A stretch of 64,000 bases of DNA from Erythrobacter sp. SG61-1L (GCF_001305965.1 NZ_JXQC01000003.1:1240001-1304000), one strand, 5' to 3'. Shown: positions 1-8,971, numbered from the stretch's first letter. Program-made: numbers and translations. The notes: a model not told the origin generated them from the sequence alone.

Positions 1-2035
1 TAAAACGCGTACCGATCCCTTCGCGGCTTTCTACGTCCAGTCGCCCGTTCATGGATCGGATCAGTTCGCGCGCCTCGAAGGCGCCGATGCCGAAGCCGCC
101 GGGCTTGGAGGAATGGAACGGCTTGAACAGGCGTGAACGGATGAATTCCGCGCTCATCCCGGTGCCGGAATCCAGCACTTCGATCCGGCAATTCAGCCCG
201 TCCAGCAGCACGCTCAGCAGCACCGGCGCATCGGGTTCGCTGGCTTCGATGGCGTTCTGCACCAGATGGACCAGCGCCTGTTCGAACGCTTCGACATCGG
301 CCAGCACCGTGCAGTTCTGGCGTTCCACCAGATGGACCGGATGCTGCCCGGAATAACGGCGCACCACCTTCTCCACCGCGGCAACCGCGTCCACCTGCTC
401 CGGACGCTCATTTCCGTTCGCACCGTAGCGGCCCAGACGGGCGAGCAAGGCGTTGAGCTTGTCGGTGCTGTTACGTAGGGTCACGAGCATGTCGGCGCGG
501 AATTCCGGCTTGTCCGCATGCTTTTCCGCATTGCGCGCCAGCAGGGAAAGCTGGCTGGCAAGGTTCTTGATGTCATGCATCACGAAGGCGATGCGGCGAT
601 TGAACTCGTCGAACCGATGCGCCTCGCCCAGGGCTTCCTGCCCGGCCTGTTCCGCCAGATAGCTGGCAAGCTGTTGGCCCACCACGCGCAGAAGATCGAA
701 ATCCTCCCAATCCAGCCGCCGCAGCACAGGCGGGCGGGCAAGGACCACGATTGCAATCAGGCGCTGATAATGGATCAGCGGCACGATGGCCCATGCCCGG
801 CGGCTTTCTGCCAGCCATTCCGGCACATAGCGGCCTTCGCCATGGCTCTGCCGCCCCTGCCGCACGTCGTCGAGATCGAGGATGAAGCGATGCTCCTCGA
901 AAAAGCGCGCGGCCTCGGCACTCAGCGCCTCGGCAGGAACGTCGATTTCAGGCCATTGCCAGCGGGAATCGAGCGTGAAGGCGCCTTCCTCACCGGGAGT
1001 AAGCAGCAGCCCCGCCGGGCTGTCGGTTATGTCCGCCACAGCCTGCACCACACGCTCATGCAGGGGCATGACCTGTTCCCCGCCGCGCGCGATGGTCTCA
1101 GTGAAGCGCAGCCATTCAGCGCGATAGTCATACCGGTGCTGGAACAGGTGCTTGGCCAGCATCACCCTGATCCAGCCGCGCAGGCGCCGCGAAGGCAGGA
1201 TCAGCAGCGCCGCGATGCTCGCAGCGGCCAGAAAGGCCAACTGGATGACATGGGCAAAGTCGCTGCCGACATAGGCCAGGCCCTGCACCACCACGACCAT
1301 GCCGACCAGATAGGCGCCGATCACCAGTAGCGAGAAGGACTGGAACGCGACCGAACGCGAAGGCCGCAATCTCAGCTCGTTCGCGCCGCTGGCAGTGCCG
1401 AGCGCCAGCAGCAAAACCATCACCAGCGTGACCAGCCCGCGCATCTCTGCCAGCGTTTGCGGCAGGGCGCCGAATAGATAGGCCACAGTGTAGTAATTGA
1501 GATCGTAGAGCCACATCACCGCCAGCGCGGCGGCGGGCCAGCGCAAGGTCAGTCGCCCGGCAGGCGAGGCACCGACATAAAGGTTATGCACCAGCACCAA
1601 TGCCCCGACCGCGCAGAGCAGCCGGAAAGTGATCGAGGCCTGGAATACCGTCTGCGCCAGTTCAGGCACGGATGCCATGCGGCTGACCAGCAGGATCAGG
1701 CCAAGCTGCAGTGCCTCCACCAGCGCCAGAACCATCACCACCGTGCGGATCGGGCGCACGCTCTCATGCCGGCCATCGTTGGCGAACAGGCGGTAAAGCG
1801 CCCAGAACCAGGCTAGATAGGACAGGCTAAAGAACACCTGCGCGCCAATGGAAGCGATGCCGCCCAGCGCCACTGCAACCGCCCAGATGCCAGTGATCGC
1901 CAATGCGGAAAGCAGCGCATCGCCCGCCTGCCCCAGCCGCGCCCTGCGCGGATAGAGCCACAGACCAAGGCCGCACAGCGCCGTGGCACTCGCGACATGG
2001 AGCGCAACGACCAGCGTGGTCCACACTCCGTCCAT
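1..2035 (-). CDS. prsK: XrtA/PEP-CTERM system sensor histidine kinase PrsK, C-terminus cut by the window edge
   Basis: Membrane histidine kinase that, with the response regulator PrsR, is known to control exopolysaccharide and PEP-CTERM protein genes in XrtA-carrying bacteria. The minus frame stays open from ATG at 2035 to base 1, giving 678 visible residues. The first ~290 residues are a run of hydrophobic helices beginning MDGVWTTLVVALHVA. A GAF-like region follows (about 300-450), then the phospho-acceptor motif MHDIKNLASQ with His487, and an HATPase region with NAIEAS, DSGTGMS and GGFGIGAFEA. Only the last few residues are missing. The start overlaps the stop of the upstream sugar transferase by one base (TGATG), which indicates translational coupling. 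PrsR itself would lie beyond the left edge. Family assignment is by architecture and neighbour, and I consider it secure. Confidence 0.88.
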   Translation of the reverse strand, partial: MDGVWTTLVVALHVASATALCGLGLWLYPRRARLGQAGDALLSALAITGIWAVAVALGGIASIGAQVFFSLSYLAWFWALYRLFANDGRHESVRPIRTVVMVLALVEALQLGLILLVSRMASVPELAQTVFQASITFRLLCAVGALVLVHNLYVGASPAGRLTLRWPAAALAVMWLYDLNYYTVAYLFGALPQTLAEMRGLVTLVMVLLLALGTASGANELRLRPSRSVAFQSFSLLVIGAYLVGMVVVVQGLAYVGSDFAHVIQLAFLAAASIAALLILPSRRLRGWIRVMLAKHLFQHRYDYRAEWLRFTETIARGGEQVMPLHERVVQAVADITDSPAGLLLTPGEEGAFTLDSRWQWPEIDVPAEALSAEAARFFEEHRFILDLDDVRQGRQSHGEGRYVPEWLAESRRAWAIVPLIHYQRLIAIVVLARPPVLRRLDWEDFDLLRVVGQQLASYLAEQAGQEALGEAHRFDEFNRRIAFVMHDIKNLASQLSLLARNAEKHADKPEFRADMLVTLRNSTDKLNALLARLGRYGANGNERPEQVDAVAAVEKVVRRYSGQHPVHLVERQNCTVLADVEAFEQALVHLVQNAIEASEPDAPVLLSVLLDGLNCRIEVLDSGTGMSAEFIRSRLFKPFHSSKPGGFGIGAFEARELIRSMNGRLDVESREGIGTRF

Positions 2036-3423
2036 CACCGCGCTCCCTCATGCCACAGCACCACACGCAGGGTCTGCAGCAGGATCAGCAAATCAAGGAA
2101 CGGCGTGTAATTCTTGGCGTAGTAGAGATCATATTCCAGCTTTTGCCGCGCATCCTCGATAGACGCGCCATAGGGATAGTTGATCTGTGCCCAGCCGGTG
2201 ATGCCCGGCTTCACCATGTGCCGTTCGGCATAATAGGGCACCTTGTCTTCCAGATCCTCGACGAATTGCGGGCGCTCCGGGCGCGGACCGACGAAGCTCA
2301 TCTCGCCTTTCAGCACGCTCCAGGTCTGCGGCAATTCGTCGATCCGCACCTTGCGGATGAACCGGCCCACACGGGTGACGCGCGGATCGTCCGCCTGCGC
2401 CCAGATGGCTCCGTCTTTCTCTGCATCGACACGCATGGAACGCAGCTTGATCACCTCGAAAGTCTGGCCATACAGCCCCACTCGGGTCTGTCGGAAAAAG
2501 GCAGGACCGCGGCTGTCGATCTTCACGATCAGGGCGAAGAGCAGGATCAGAGGGAAAGTCAGCAGCAGCAGGATCGAACTGGCGAGAATGTCGAACATTC
2601 GCTTCGCCACACTGGAAACTGCCCGGCCAGAGCTGAAACCGTCGGAGAAGATCAGCCAGGAAGGATTGACCGTGTCGAGATCGACCCGTCCAGTCTCGCG
2701 TTCCATGAAGCTGGAAAAGTCGTTCACATGCACGCCGGCGGTCTTGATCCGCAGCAGGTCTTTCATCGGAATGGCATTGCGGCGCTCTTCCAGCGCCAGC
2801 ACCACTTCGGATACGCCCAGATTTTCCACGAAACGATTGAGATCGTGGATCGCCGAGCGCGGGATCGCCTCTTCCACCACCAGTGGCGTGTCGCTCATCG
2901 CGATATAGCCGACGATGGAAAAGCCGCTTTCCGGCCGCATGCCCAGTTCGCGCAGCCTCTGCGCCCTCTTGCCCGATCCGAGCACCAGCACCCGGCGCCG
3001 GAAGGCATGGGCACCCAGAATGCCGCCAATGATCAGGCGGTTGAGCATCAGGAACAGGATCGAGATGCCCATGGCGTAGGCCAGAGTGGAACGCCAGAAG
3101 GTCTGCCCCGGCACCAGAAAGTCGATGAAGGTCAAGGCGATGACGCCAAGGCTGACCGCCACCAGCAAGCGGGCACCGGCAAAGCGCATGGAACGCAGCG
3201 ATTCCGCGCCATAGACGCCTACCGAGATCATCGCCGTCAGCACCACGGCTGCCGCACCAGCCATCAGCGGCAACCGGTCGGCAAACAGGCCCATGCCAAT
3301 ACCGATCTGGCCTGCGCGCAGCTTCCACGCGAGTTCGCCCGCCGCAATCAACAGGCCGAAATCGAACAGGCCCAGCAGCAGGACGGCATGTGGAATGTAA
3401 TGCTTGAAAAGACGGATCATCAC
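2035..3423 (-). CDS. XrtA/PEP-CTERM system sugar transferase (TIGR03013 type, polyprenyl-phosphate phosphosugar transferase)
   Basis: Initiates a repeat unit of exopolysaccharide by moving a sugar phosphate onto undecaprenyl phosphate at the inner membrane. The 462 residues match the family: four or five N-terminal membrane segments (about 8-150), a Rossmann-like CoA-binding-type middle with VLVLGSGKRAQ (about 147), one further membrane helix near residue 285, and the bacterial sugar transferase domain to the end. That domain carries KIDSRGPAFFRQTRVG, KLRSMRVDAE, RIDELPQ and SFVGPRPERP. It starts MMIRLFKHY; the second Met is an equally good start. The gene is the upstream partner of prsK with a one-base overlap, the arrangement known from PEP-CTERM exopolysaccharide loci in sphingomonads. 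No sigma-54 promoter could be recognised in the 154 bases upstream. Confidence 0.9.
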   Translation of the reverse strand: MMIRLFKHYIPHAVLLLGLFDFGLLIAAGELAWKLRAGQIGIGMGLFADRLPLMAGAAAVVLTAMISVGVYGAESLRSMRFAGARLLVAVSLGVIALTFIDFLVPGQTFWRSTLAYAMGISILFLMLNRLIIGGILGAHAFRRRVLVLGSGKRAQRLRELGMRPESGFSIVGYIAMSDTPLVVEEAIPRSAIHDLNRFVENLGVSEVVLALEERRNAIPMKDLLRIKTAGVHVNDFSSFMERETGRVDLDTVNPSWLIFSDGFSSGRAVSSVAKRMFDILASSILLLLTFPLILLFALIVKIDSRGPAFFRQTRVGLYGQTFEVIKLRSMRVDAEKDGAIWAQADDPRVTRVGRFIRKVRIDELPQTWSVLKGEMSFVGPRPERPQFVEDLEDKVPYYAERHMVKPGITGWAQINYPYGASIEDARQKLEYDLYYAKNYTPFLDLLILLQTLRVVLWHEGAR

Positions 3424-3577
3424 CCAAACCGGCCAGCGCCCGCCATTCGCGGACCTGTGCAGGCATAATCGGGAGTAGTGAAATGTCGGTAAATTTTACA
3501 GCCGCAAGGGAAGCTGCCGCGATTGTTGGATTTTCCCGGTTACGGGCGGATTTACCATCTGCCCGCGCAAATCCCGA

Positions 3578-4129
3578 TCAATGGCGGGTGACGGAAACCT
3601 TCACCCACACCTGCGGATCGTCTGCGATTTCGCCCTTTTCGATCCGGCCGATGAAGGCCAGCGCCGCCGCCTTCAGACCGTCGAGCGAAGTGAAGGAGCA
3701 CGCCCCCTTTTCGCGCTTCATTCCCCGGAATTCGCCCGGCGTATCGTCGCAATCGGCTGAATACATATAGAGCCGTCCGCTTACCGCGCGCATGGGTTGG
3801 TAGAGATAGACGACTTCATCGTCCCGCTCTTCCTCGTCCTTGCCCTTATATTGCGCGAGATACCAATCGCCCCTCAGCTTGAGATAGCGGGTGGAGATCT
3901 TCTCCTCGCCCTGACGCACTTCATAGGCATGCTTGCCGCGGGTGGAGATGACGAGATCGCTGCGTTCCTCCTCGCCCAGCGCACGATATGTGCCGGTGAA
4001 ATCGACGCCCGAAGCGGTCTTTGCCGTCAGCAGAGGCTTTTCGGAAAGCCAGCAGGCGGACAGCAGGCATGCCAATGCAGCAACAATGCCGGGGCGAAGA
4101 ACCGTTCGGGAAAGCCGGGACAGGTCCAC
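3578..4129 (-). CDS. putative lipoprotein of unknown function
   Basis: A 183-residue protein that begins with GTG (MDLSRLSRTV) and has a short basic start, a hydrophobic stretch and the lipobox LSAC at residues 23-26, so it is probably an outer-membrane or periplasmic lipoprotein. The mature part is charged and carries two Cys (YSADCDD and KGACSF) that could form a disulfide. I do not recognise a family. It lies 4 bases after the NTF2-like gene and 154 bases before the sugar transferase, so it may belong to the same minus-strand transcript as either group. The start is weakly supported (AGGG only a few bases upstream). Confidence 0.7.
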   Translation of the reverse strand: MDLSRLSRTVLRPGIVAALACLLSACWLSEKPLLTAKTASGVDFTGTYRALGEEERSDLVISTRGKHAYEVRQGEEKISTRYLKLRGDWYLAQYKGKDEEERDDEVVYLYQPMRAVSGRLYMYSADCDDTPGEFRGMKREKGACSFTSLDGLKAAALAFIGRIEKGEIADDPQVWVKVSVTRH

Positions 4130-4133
4130 TGCC

Positions 4134-4646
4134 CTAACCCAACCGGATGCTCTCGATTACCCAGCCGCTTTCGCGCCGGACATAGTCGGCCTTCAGCAGG
4201 TGCCGCTCGCTGCTCCGATGGGCCATGTTGCCTTGCATCCGCGCCATCTGGAGCAGGGTATCCTCCCCATCCAGTGCATGTTCGGTCTCGACCGTGCAGA
4301 CATAATGCGCGCTGGCCCGCGCGCCGCCTTCTGCCAGTTCGAAATGAGCGGGTTCTTCCATATCGTCGAGCGAAAGGCGGGCTGCGCCGTCGGCCAGTTG
4401 CGGCGCCTTGCCGTCAGCGAACAGTTCCGCCGTCGCTGCCATACCGGAACCGTTGAATCGGCGCACGAAGCTGCGGTTCAGTGCCTCGATCGCGCGTGTA
4501 TCCTCGAGCATTGCCAGACGGGCGCGGTTGCCGTCATCCGCCATGGCGGCAGCGGCCGCAGGCGATGCGACAACCGCAATGGGGGCTGCGACAATTGCAC
4601 CCGACTTGAGAAAGGATCGACGCGAAGTCATGGGTTTACCAGCCAT
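4134..4646 (-). CDS. Tat-exported NTF2/SnoaL-like protein
   Basis: The 170-residue protein opens with a twin-arginine signal (MTSRRSFLKSG, then a hydrophobic Ala/Val stretch ending in several Ala), so a folded protein is probably exported to the periplasm. The mature part (about 40-170) has the pattern of a SnoaL/NTF2-like alpha+beta barrel: an N-terminal helix (EDTRAIEALNRSFVRRFN), a central region, and C-terminal strands ending VRRESGWVIESIRLG. Such domains can be enzymes or ligand binders, and no catalytic residues are obvious. An SD-like GGGAG stands upstream of ATG 4646; ATG 4631 is an alternative. It follows the MoaF-like gene by 15 bases, and the two may handle the same small molecule. 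That is inference from position only. Confidence 0.72.
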   Translation of the reverse strand: MAGKPMTSRRSFLKSGAIVAAPIAVVASPAAAAAMADDGNRARLAMLEDTRAIEALNRSFVRRFNGSGMAATAELFADGKAPQLADGAARLSLDDMEEPAHFELAEGGARASAHYVCTVETEHALDGEDTLLQMARMQGNMAHRSSERHLLKADYVRRESGWVIESIRLG

Positions 4647-4661
4647 TCTTTCAACTCCCTT

Positions 4662-6443
4662 TCAAGCCCTGTTCTTGAAGAAACGATCAATGTCGAACTT
4701 GCCGGCATGGCGGGCATGGGCGCCCACCTGGCTCATGCTCAGCCCTTCCTGGCCGCAGTGATAGCCGATCCCGGAATCATGCATCGTGCGCATATTGATC
4801 ACGATAGTGCCCAGAGTGCCGTTGCAGGCATCTTCCAGCCAGTAAGCGAAATAGAGATCGTCGCGGATCTTCACGAAATCGCCCGGCCCGCTCCATTCCA
4901 GCCCGCCTGCGCCCGTATCGGTGAAGATGATCCACGATACTGTGTGCGGCGTGGAATAGAGGTGCATCGAGGTAAGCCCCGGTGCGTAATTCCAGGTAAT
5001 CGCCCGGCCCAGCAGATCGTTGGTCCGCTGATGGCGGCGCGCGCCGGCCGATGGCAGGCCCTTCATCTCGATCACGCCGAACAAGGTCCGCGCACCAGCC
5101 TCATTCGCGAAATAGGGCGTGTTGAGATGGCCGTTGAAGGTAGTGACCAGGCCGGTTTCGAAATCGGCGCAGATGGAATGGCCGTCATGGTCAGGCTCTC
5201 CATCCAGCACATGGCCGAACAGGATCACTCCCGGCGCGGGCTCATAGGCCTGATAGCGCGCCGTTACCCATTCGCCGCCATTCTTGCGCCACTGGAGCGA
5301 ATCCTCGCTCATCACCTTGTATTCCATCACAAGGCCGCCGTCGTAGCGCAGCGTGAAGCTCTTGCTTGAAAGCCAGTCGACCGCAGGCAACCCGTTGGCA
5401 GCCATGCCCGCTGCGCCGCTGCCTGCCCCGGTGCGCGGGGCGAAGACACGAGTGTTCTCCTTCACCGCCGCTGCGACTTCAGCCTTCGACATCTTGGGCA
5501 TGGTGCCCAGCGGACGATAGATCCCCCGTGCGCCCTTGGCATCGGGATCGAGTTTGCCGGTCTGCCCCGGTCCGGGGCGCGGCTTGGTCGGCCCGCCGCT
5601 GATATCGCCGAATTTCTCGAACTGGGCGATCTGGCCCAGCCATTCGCCCTTGCCGGTGAAGGCCCGGAATTCCAGTTCGTCTGCCGCATTGAAGCCCAAC
5701 CGCAGGCCGACCTGGGCCAGCCGGTCAAGGTCCATCAGATAGACAGTGAAGATGCCCGAAAACTCGCTTTCGGTGCGGGTGTAGAGATAGAACCGGTCGT
5801 CGATCTGGATATAGTCTGAGGGCGCGCAATAGCCCTGCTTTCCGTCCAGCCGCGTCAGTTCGACCCAGTGCGAATAGGCAATGGAGGGAAAGAATTCGAG
5901 CGTCTCGTCGCCCGTATCCGTCTTCCAGTACAGGCCCTTGCCCTCCACCCGATTGGTCGCCCTATGGCGGCCGACCGGTGCTTCGCCGCCTTTCTCGAAC
6001 AGATAGCCCTGCCACACGGCGCGGCTCACTTCGCGCTTCGCATCCTGCCCGCCGAACCATAGTTCGAACGCGGTGACGAGGCCCGTGTGATTGTCCACCG
6101 CCACCGCATAACCGCGCAGGGTGCCGGGGATCAGATGGGCAAAGAAGGTGAAATGCTCCCACGACAGCGCGACATAGCCTGCGTTTACACCATCGCCGCC
6201 ATTCTCGGACAGGATCAGCCGGTTGCCGGTCATGAAGCGATAGGACAGGGTCGGCCCGGCATTGGGACCATCCGCATCGGTGACGATCTGCATCGTCTTG
6301 CCGGACAGCGAAATATCCGGTGCGGAGGCGCATTGCGGCCCCTGCATGGCGACTTTGTCGATTGCCGCACTGATGCTGGCCTCGGTCAGTTTCGACCAGT
6401 CATACCGATAGAGCTGCACGTCGGGATAGGCTTTCCCCGGCAT
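4662..6443 (-). CDS. tandemly duplicated MoaF-like protein
   Basis: A 593-residue protein made of two related halves. Half one (about 25-290) contains SYRFMTGNRL, a conserved VDNHTGLVTAFELWF and GYCAPSDYIQIDDRFYLYTR. Half two (about 330-590) repeats the order with MEYKVMSEDSL, ADFETGLVTTFNGHL and GPGDFVKIRDDLYFAYW. The pattern resembles MoaF/MoaF_C domains, lipocalin-like barrels known from monoamine-regulated and molybdenum-enzyme loci, but no biochemical role is established that I could assign here. No signal peptide is seen, so it is probably cytoplasmic. The start is ATG 6443, chosen because GAGGGGGA lies just upstream; an ORF start 33 bases further out lacks this. It is followed by the Tat-exported SnoaL-like gene. 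Family call is moderate; the internal duplication is clear by eye. Confidence 0.68.
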   Translation of the reverse strand: MPGKAYPDVQLYRYDWSKLTEASISAAIDKVAMQGPQCASAPDISLSGKTMQIVTDADGPNAGPTLSYRFMTGNRLILSENGGDGVNAGYVALSWEHFTFFAHLIPGTLRGYAVAVDNHTGLVTAFELWFGGQDAKREVSRAVWQGYLFEKGGEAPVGRHRATNRVEGKGLYWKTDTGDETLEFFPSIAYSHWVELTRLDGKQGYCAPSDYIQIDDRFYLYTRTESEFSGIFTVYLMDLDRLAQVGLRLGFNAADELEFRAFTGKGEWLGQIAQFEKFGDISGGPTKPRPGPGQTGKLDPDAKGARGIYRPLGTMPKMSKAEVAAAVKENTRVFAPRTGAGSGAAGMAANGLPAVDWLSSKSFTLRYDGGLVMEYKVMSEDSLQWRKNGGEWVTARYQAYEPAPGVILFGHVLDGEPDHDGHSICADFETGLVTTFNGHLNTPYFANEAGARTLFGVIEMKGLPSAGARRHQRTNDLLGRAITWNYAPGLTSMHLYSTPHTVSWIIFTDTGAGGLEWSGPGDFVKIRDDLYFAYWLEDACNGTLGTIVINMRTMHDSGIGYHCGQEGLSMSQVGAHARHAGKFDIDRFFKNRA

Positions 6444-6549
6444 CGTTTCCCCCTCATTCCCGGCGCTCCGCCTCAAGCGGGCTGGAGTCGCTGTTGGGAG
6501 CCTATCATGCAGCAGCGCGGCGTCCAGCGCTCAAACACTCCATTTGAGG

Positions 6550-8343
6550 CTACATACCGTAGCTCAGCACCAGCAGGAATGAGAGTGTGGCCACCATCAG
6601 CAGCACCAACGGTACGCCGGTGCGGATATAGTCGGCAAAGGTGTAGTTGCCCTCGCCCATGATCAGCATGTTCGTCTGATAGGCGATTGGCGTGGCGTAA
6701 CACAGGTTGCAGCCGAACAGCACGGCCAGGATCAAAGGCTCCTGCGGCAGGCCCAACTCGCTGGCGATGCTGAACGCGATAGGCGTGCCGATGGTGGCCG
6801 CCGTGGCGTTGGAGGCGAAGTTGGTCAGCAGAGTCACGAACAGCATGATCGCCGCCAGCACGGCGGCGGGCGGCAGATGCTGTAGCCCCAGCGCCATGGA
6901 TTCGCCCAGCCAGGCCGCCGCGCCGCTTTCCAGCACCAGTTGGCCAACCGCGATGCTGGCCGCGACCAGCACGATCACCTTGGCGGAAAGTGCGCGCCCC
7001 ACCCGATCGAACTTCACGCAGCCGGTGATGAACATCAGGATCGCCCCGGCCAATGCGGAAATGGCGATGGGTAGCAGGCCTGCCGAAGCAAGGCCGATAG
7101 TCCCGAGCATGATGGCCAGTGCCATGATCGCCTTGGACCGGCGCGGTACCTCGCGCGCGCCGTCCAGGATCAGCAGGCCGTCATTGCGGGCGAATTCCTC
7201 CAGATCTTCGGGCAGGCCCATGGCAAGGAGCACATCCCCTTCCCCAATCTCGATTTCCCCCGCACCCGGTGGCGGCGGCCCCATCAGGCGGCGCAGCTTG
7301 TGGATGCCCAGCACCGCCGTGCTGTAGAGGTCCGCAATACCCGAGGTGGCGAGCGTGCGGCCGATCAGGCGGGAATCCGCCGTCACAGCCATTTCCACCA
7401 CGATGATGTCATCCCCTTGCGAGCGGGCCTTGCGCTCGATCCGGTCAATCACCCAGCCCGGCGCGGCCTGCCCCTTGAGCAGCCGCAATGCCTCTTCCAG
7501 AGCCTCATGCGTGCCCGAAACGGCAAGGCGGTGCCCGGCCTCCAGAGCCGTGGAAGGCACCCCATCGAAAGAAAAGCCGGCAGGCAGCTTTACCCGCACC
7601 TGCTCAATGGTCTTGCCCACCAGATCGCTTCCCGCCGGAATGCGCAAAAGGGCGGAAAACCGCCGCGGCTCGAAGCTGGGTTCCTTGCTGTGATCGGGCA
7701 GCAGGCGCGGCATGACCAGCCACAGATACGGCAAAGCCACCAGCGCGGCCGCCAGCACGATGGGCGTGAAGTGGAACACGTTCATATGCGGCATGCCCAG
7801 ATCGCGCGCGATCGAGACGACCAGCAGATTCGTCGATGTACCGATTGTGGTCGCCATCCCGCCGATCAGCACTGCGGCATTGAGCGGCATCAACGTCTTG
7901 GATGCGGGCATCGCCCCATTGGCGGCGAGCTGCACGAAAATCGGCAGCAGCAGCACCAGCACCGGCGTATCGTTGACCACCATCGACAGGGTGAAAGCCA
8001 GCAGCAGCGATACAAGCATGCCCAACTGCCGGTTGATCGCCCATACCCGGCCCAGCAATCGCGCCGCCGGATCGAGCGCACCCGTCACCACCAGACCCCG
8101 CCCCATAATCATCAGGGCACAGATCGTGATCAGCGCGTAATGGCCAAAGCCCGAGAAGGCGAGCCGCAGCCCGTCCGTCGGCTGGCTATGCGGCAACGGA
8201 TAGAAATACAGCCCCACCGCGATCAGCGCGATCGTGAGGAGCGAGACGATCTCCGTCGGCATACGTCCGCGCGCAAAGGCAACGAACATGCTGATCGTCA
8301 GGATAATGGTGGCAATGGCATGCAGGGAAGGAACGGCAATCAT
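6550..8343 (-). CDS. SLC13-family (DASS/CitMHS-like) permease with two TrkA-C domains
   Basis: An inner-membrane transporter of 597 residues, probably for a dicarboxylate, sulfate or similar anion coupled to sodium or protons. It has about five N-terminal membrane helices (from MIAVPSLHAIATI), then a soluble insert (about 205-390) with two RCK/TrkA-C-like repeats (GSDLVGKTIEQVRVKLPAG and DSRLIGRTLATSGIADLY), then the second membrane half ending VLLMVATLSFLLVLSYGM. The motifs MVVNDTPVLVLLLPI and LLTNFASNATAATIGTPIA are the paired re-entrant loops with Asn-Thr/Asn-Ala typical of the family. ATG 8343 is chosen because longer starts would run into the tRNA-Leu gene. Substrate cannot be read from sequence. 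Confidence 0.85.
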   Translation of the reverse strand: MIAVPSLHAIATIILTISMFVAFARGRMPTEIVSLLTIALIAVGLYFYPLPHSQPTDGLRLAFSGFGHYALITICALMIMGRGLVVTGALDPAARLLGRVWAINRQLGMLVSLLLAFTLSMVVNDTPVLVLLLPIFVQLAANGAMPASKTLMPLNAAVLIGGMATTIGTSTNLLVVSIARDLGMPHMNVFHFTPIVLAAALVALPYLWLVMPRLLPDHSKEPSFEPRRFSALLRIPAGSDLVGKTIEQVRVKLPAGFSFDGVPSTALEAGHRLAVSGTHEALEEALRLLKGQAAPGWVIDRIERKARSQGDDIIVVEMAVTADSRLIGRTLATSGIADLYSTAVLGIHKLRRLMGPPPPGAGEIEIGEGDVLLAMGLPEDLEEFARNDGLLILDGAREVPRRSKAIMALAIMLGTIGLASAGLLPIAISALAGAILMFITGCVKFDRVGRALSAKVIVLVAASIAVGQLVLESGAAAWLGESMALGLQHLPPAAVLAAIMLFVTLLTNFASNATAATIGTPIAFSIASELGLPQEPLILAVLFGCNLCYATPIAYQTNMLIMGEGNYTFADYIRTGVPLVLLMVATLSFLLVLSYGM

Positions 8344-8382
8344 CGTCGCCAGACTAGCAAGGCTTTGCCGGAACGCGAACCC

Positions 8383-8420
8383 GCAAAGCTGACCGTTTGC
8401 ATGAAGCCGGTCAGCTTCGC
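8383..8420 (-). terminator. stem-loop just after tRNA-Leu
   Basis: Reading the minus strand, the tRNA 3' end is followed within a few bases by a stem GCGAAGCTGACC / GGTCAGCTTTGC (12 pairs, one G-T) around a 14-base loop. There is no run of T after it, so it may be an RNase-processing or factor-dependent end rather than a classic intrinsic terminator. It also separates the tRNA from the permease start at 8343. Confidence 0.55.
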
Positions 8421-8421
8421 G

Positions 8422-8505
8422 TGGTGCCCCTGGCCCGACTCGAACGGGCACGCCTTGCGACAAACGATTTTGAGTCGTTCGCGTCTACCATTCCGCCACA
8501 GGGGC
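8422..8505 (-). tRNA. tRNA-Leu (anticodon CAA)
   Basis: The minus strand folds into a class II tRNA. It has an acceptor arm GCCCCTG paired with CAGGGGC, discriminator A and an encoded CCA end. The D arm is GCG...GCG, the anticodon stem AACGA/TCGTT closes the loop CTCAAAA (anticodon CAA, codon UUG), and there is a long variable arm TGTCGCAAGGCGT and a T arm GCCCG-TTCGAGT-CGGGC. The long variable arm and A73 are the usual leucine identity features. Confidence 0.96.
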
Positions 8506-8517
8506 CTGCGCTCGCCG

Positions 8518-8546
8518 CGCTTAGCGGGCATGGCCTCCGGGTTCAA
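8518..8546 (-). promoter_or_regulatory. putative sigma-70 promoter of tRNA-Leu
   Basis: On the minus strand a -35 like TTGAAC (8541-8546) and a -10 like TAAGCG (8518-8523) are 17 bases apart, ending about 12 bases before the first base of the tRNA at 8505. Spacing and distance are right for a tRNA promoter; the hexamers are only partial consensus matches, as is common in alphaproteobacteria. Confidence 0.5.
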
Positions 8547-8552
8547 GCGTGG

Positions 8553-8867
8553 TCAGAAATTCCAGCCCAGATGAATGCCCGCAGCGCGCATTTTCAGCGC
8601 GGCATTCCCATCATCCCAGTCAAGCGACGGCAGGACGGACTGTTTCTGCACGGGTTCCGGCCCGGCAATGCGTGGATAGGCCACTGTCTGCCGCACTGCG
8701 ATGGGCGAAGGCAGAACGCCGGATCCGGCGGTCTCCGGCAACTGGAATGTCGGCGCCGGTGCCGGCGTCTGGCGCTGCACTACCACTACACGATGCGGTT
8801 CAAGCTGCGCCGCCGGCGCAACAACACTTGCGACGGCAAGGCCGCCGAGAATTATGCTGAGACCCAT
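8553..8867 (-). CDS. small exported protein of unknown function
   Basis: A 104-residue product starting MGLSIILGGLAVASVVAPAAQ, a typical signal peptide with an Ala-rich cleavage region. The mature part is Pro/Val/Gln-rich (VVVVQRQTPAPAPTFQLPE) and ends LKMRAAGIHLGWNF, with no domain I recognise. ATG 8867 is preferred over the ORF start at 8897 because it places the hydrophobic helix at the N-terminus and has a GGGG stretch upstream. It stands alone between the suhB-like gene and tRNA-Leu. Being short and unrecognised, it could be doubtful, but the signal peptide argues for a real gene. Confidence 0.55.
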   Translation of the reverse strand: MGLSIILGGLAVASVVAPAAQLEPHRVVVVQRQTPAPAPTFQLPETAGSGVLPSPIAVRQTVAYPRIAGPEPVQKQSVLPSLDWDDGNAALKMRAAGIHLGWNF

Positions 8868-8971
8868 AAATGCCCCCGATCTTTCGGATGGAAGCATTTT
8901 GCTGGCCGCGTGCCTAATTCCGGGTTCCCGAATGCGGTGCCCGGAGCATTAAGGACGAAATCGGCGCCCGA

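Noticed and set aside
1903-3468. 521-residue ORF on the plus strand opposite the sugar transferase
   Set aside because: It is antisense to clear family genes and has a composition typical of high-GC shadow frames (His, Arg, Gln, Asp rich), with no domain.
3424-3577. Sigma-54 promoter expected for an XrtA/PEP-CTERM gene
   Set aside because: No GG-N10-GC element of adequate quality was found in the 154 bases before the sugar transferase.
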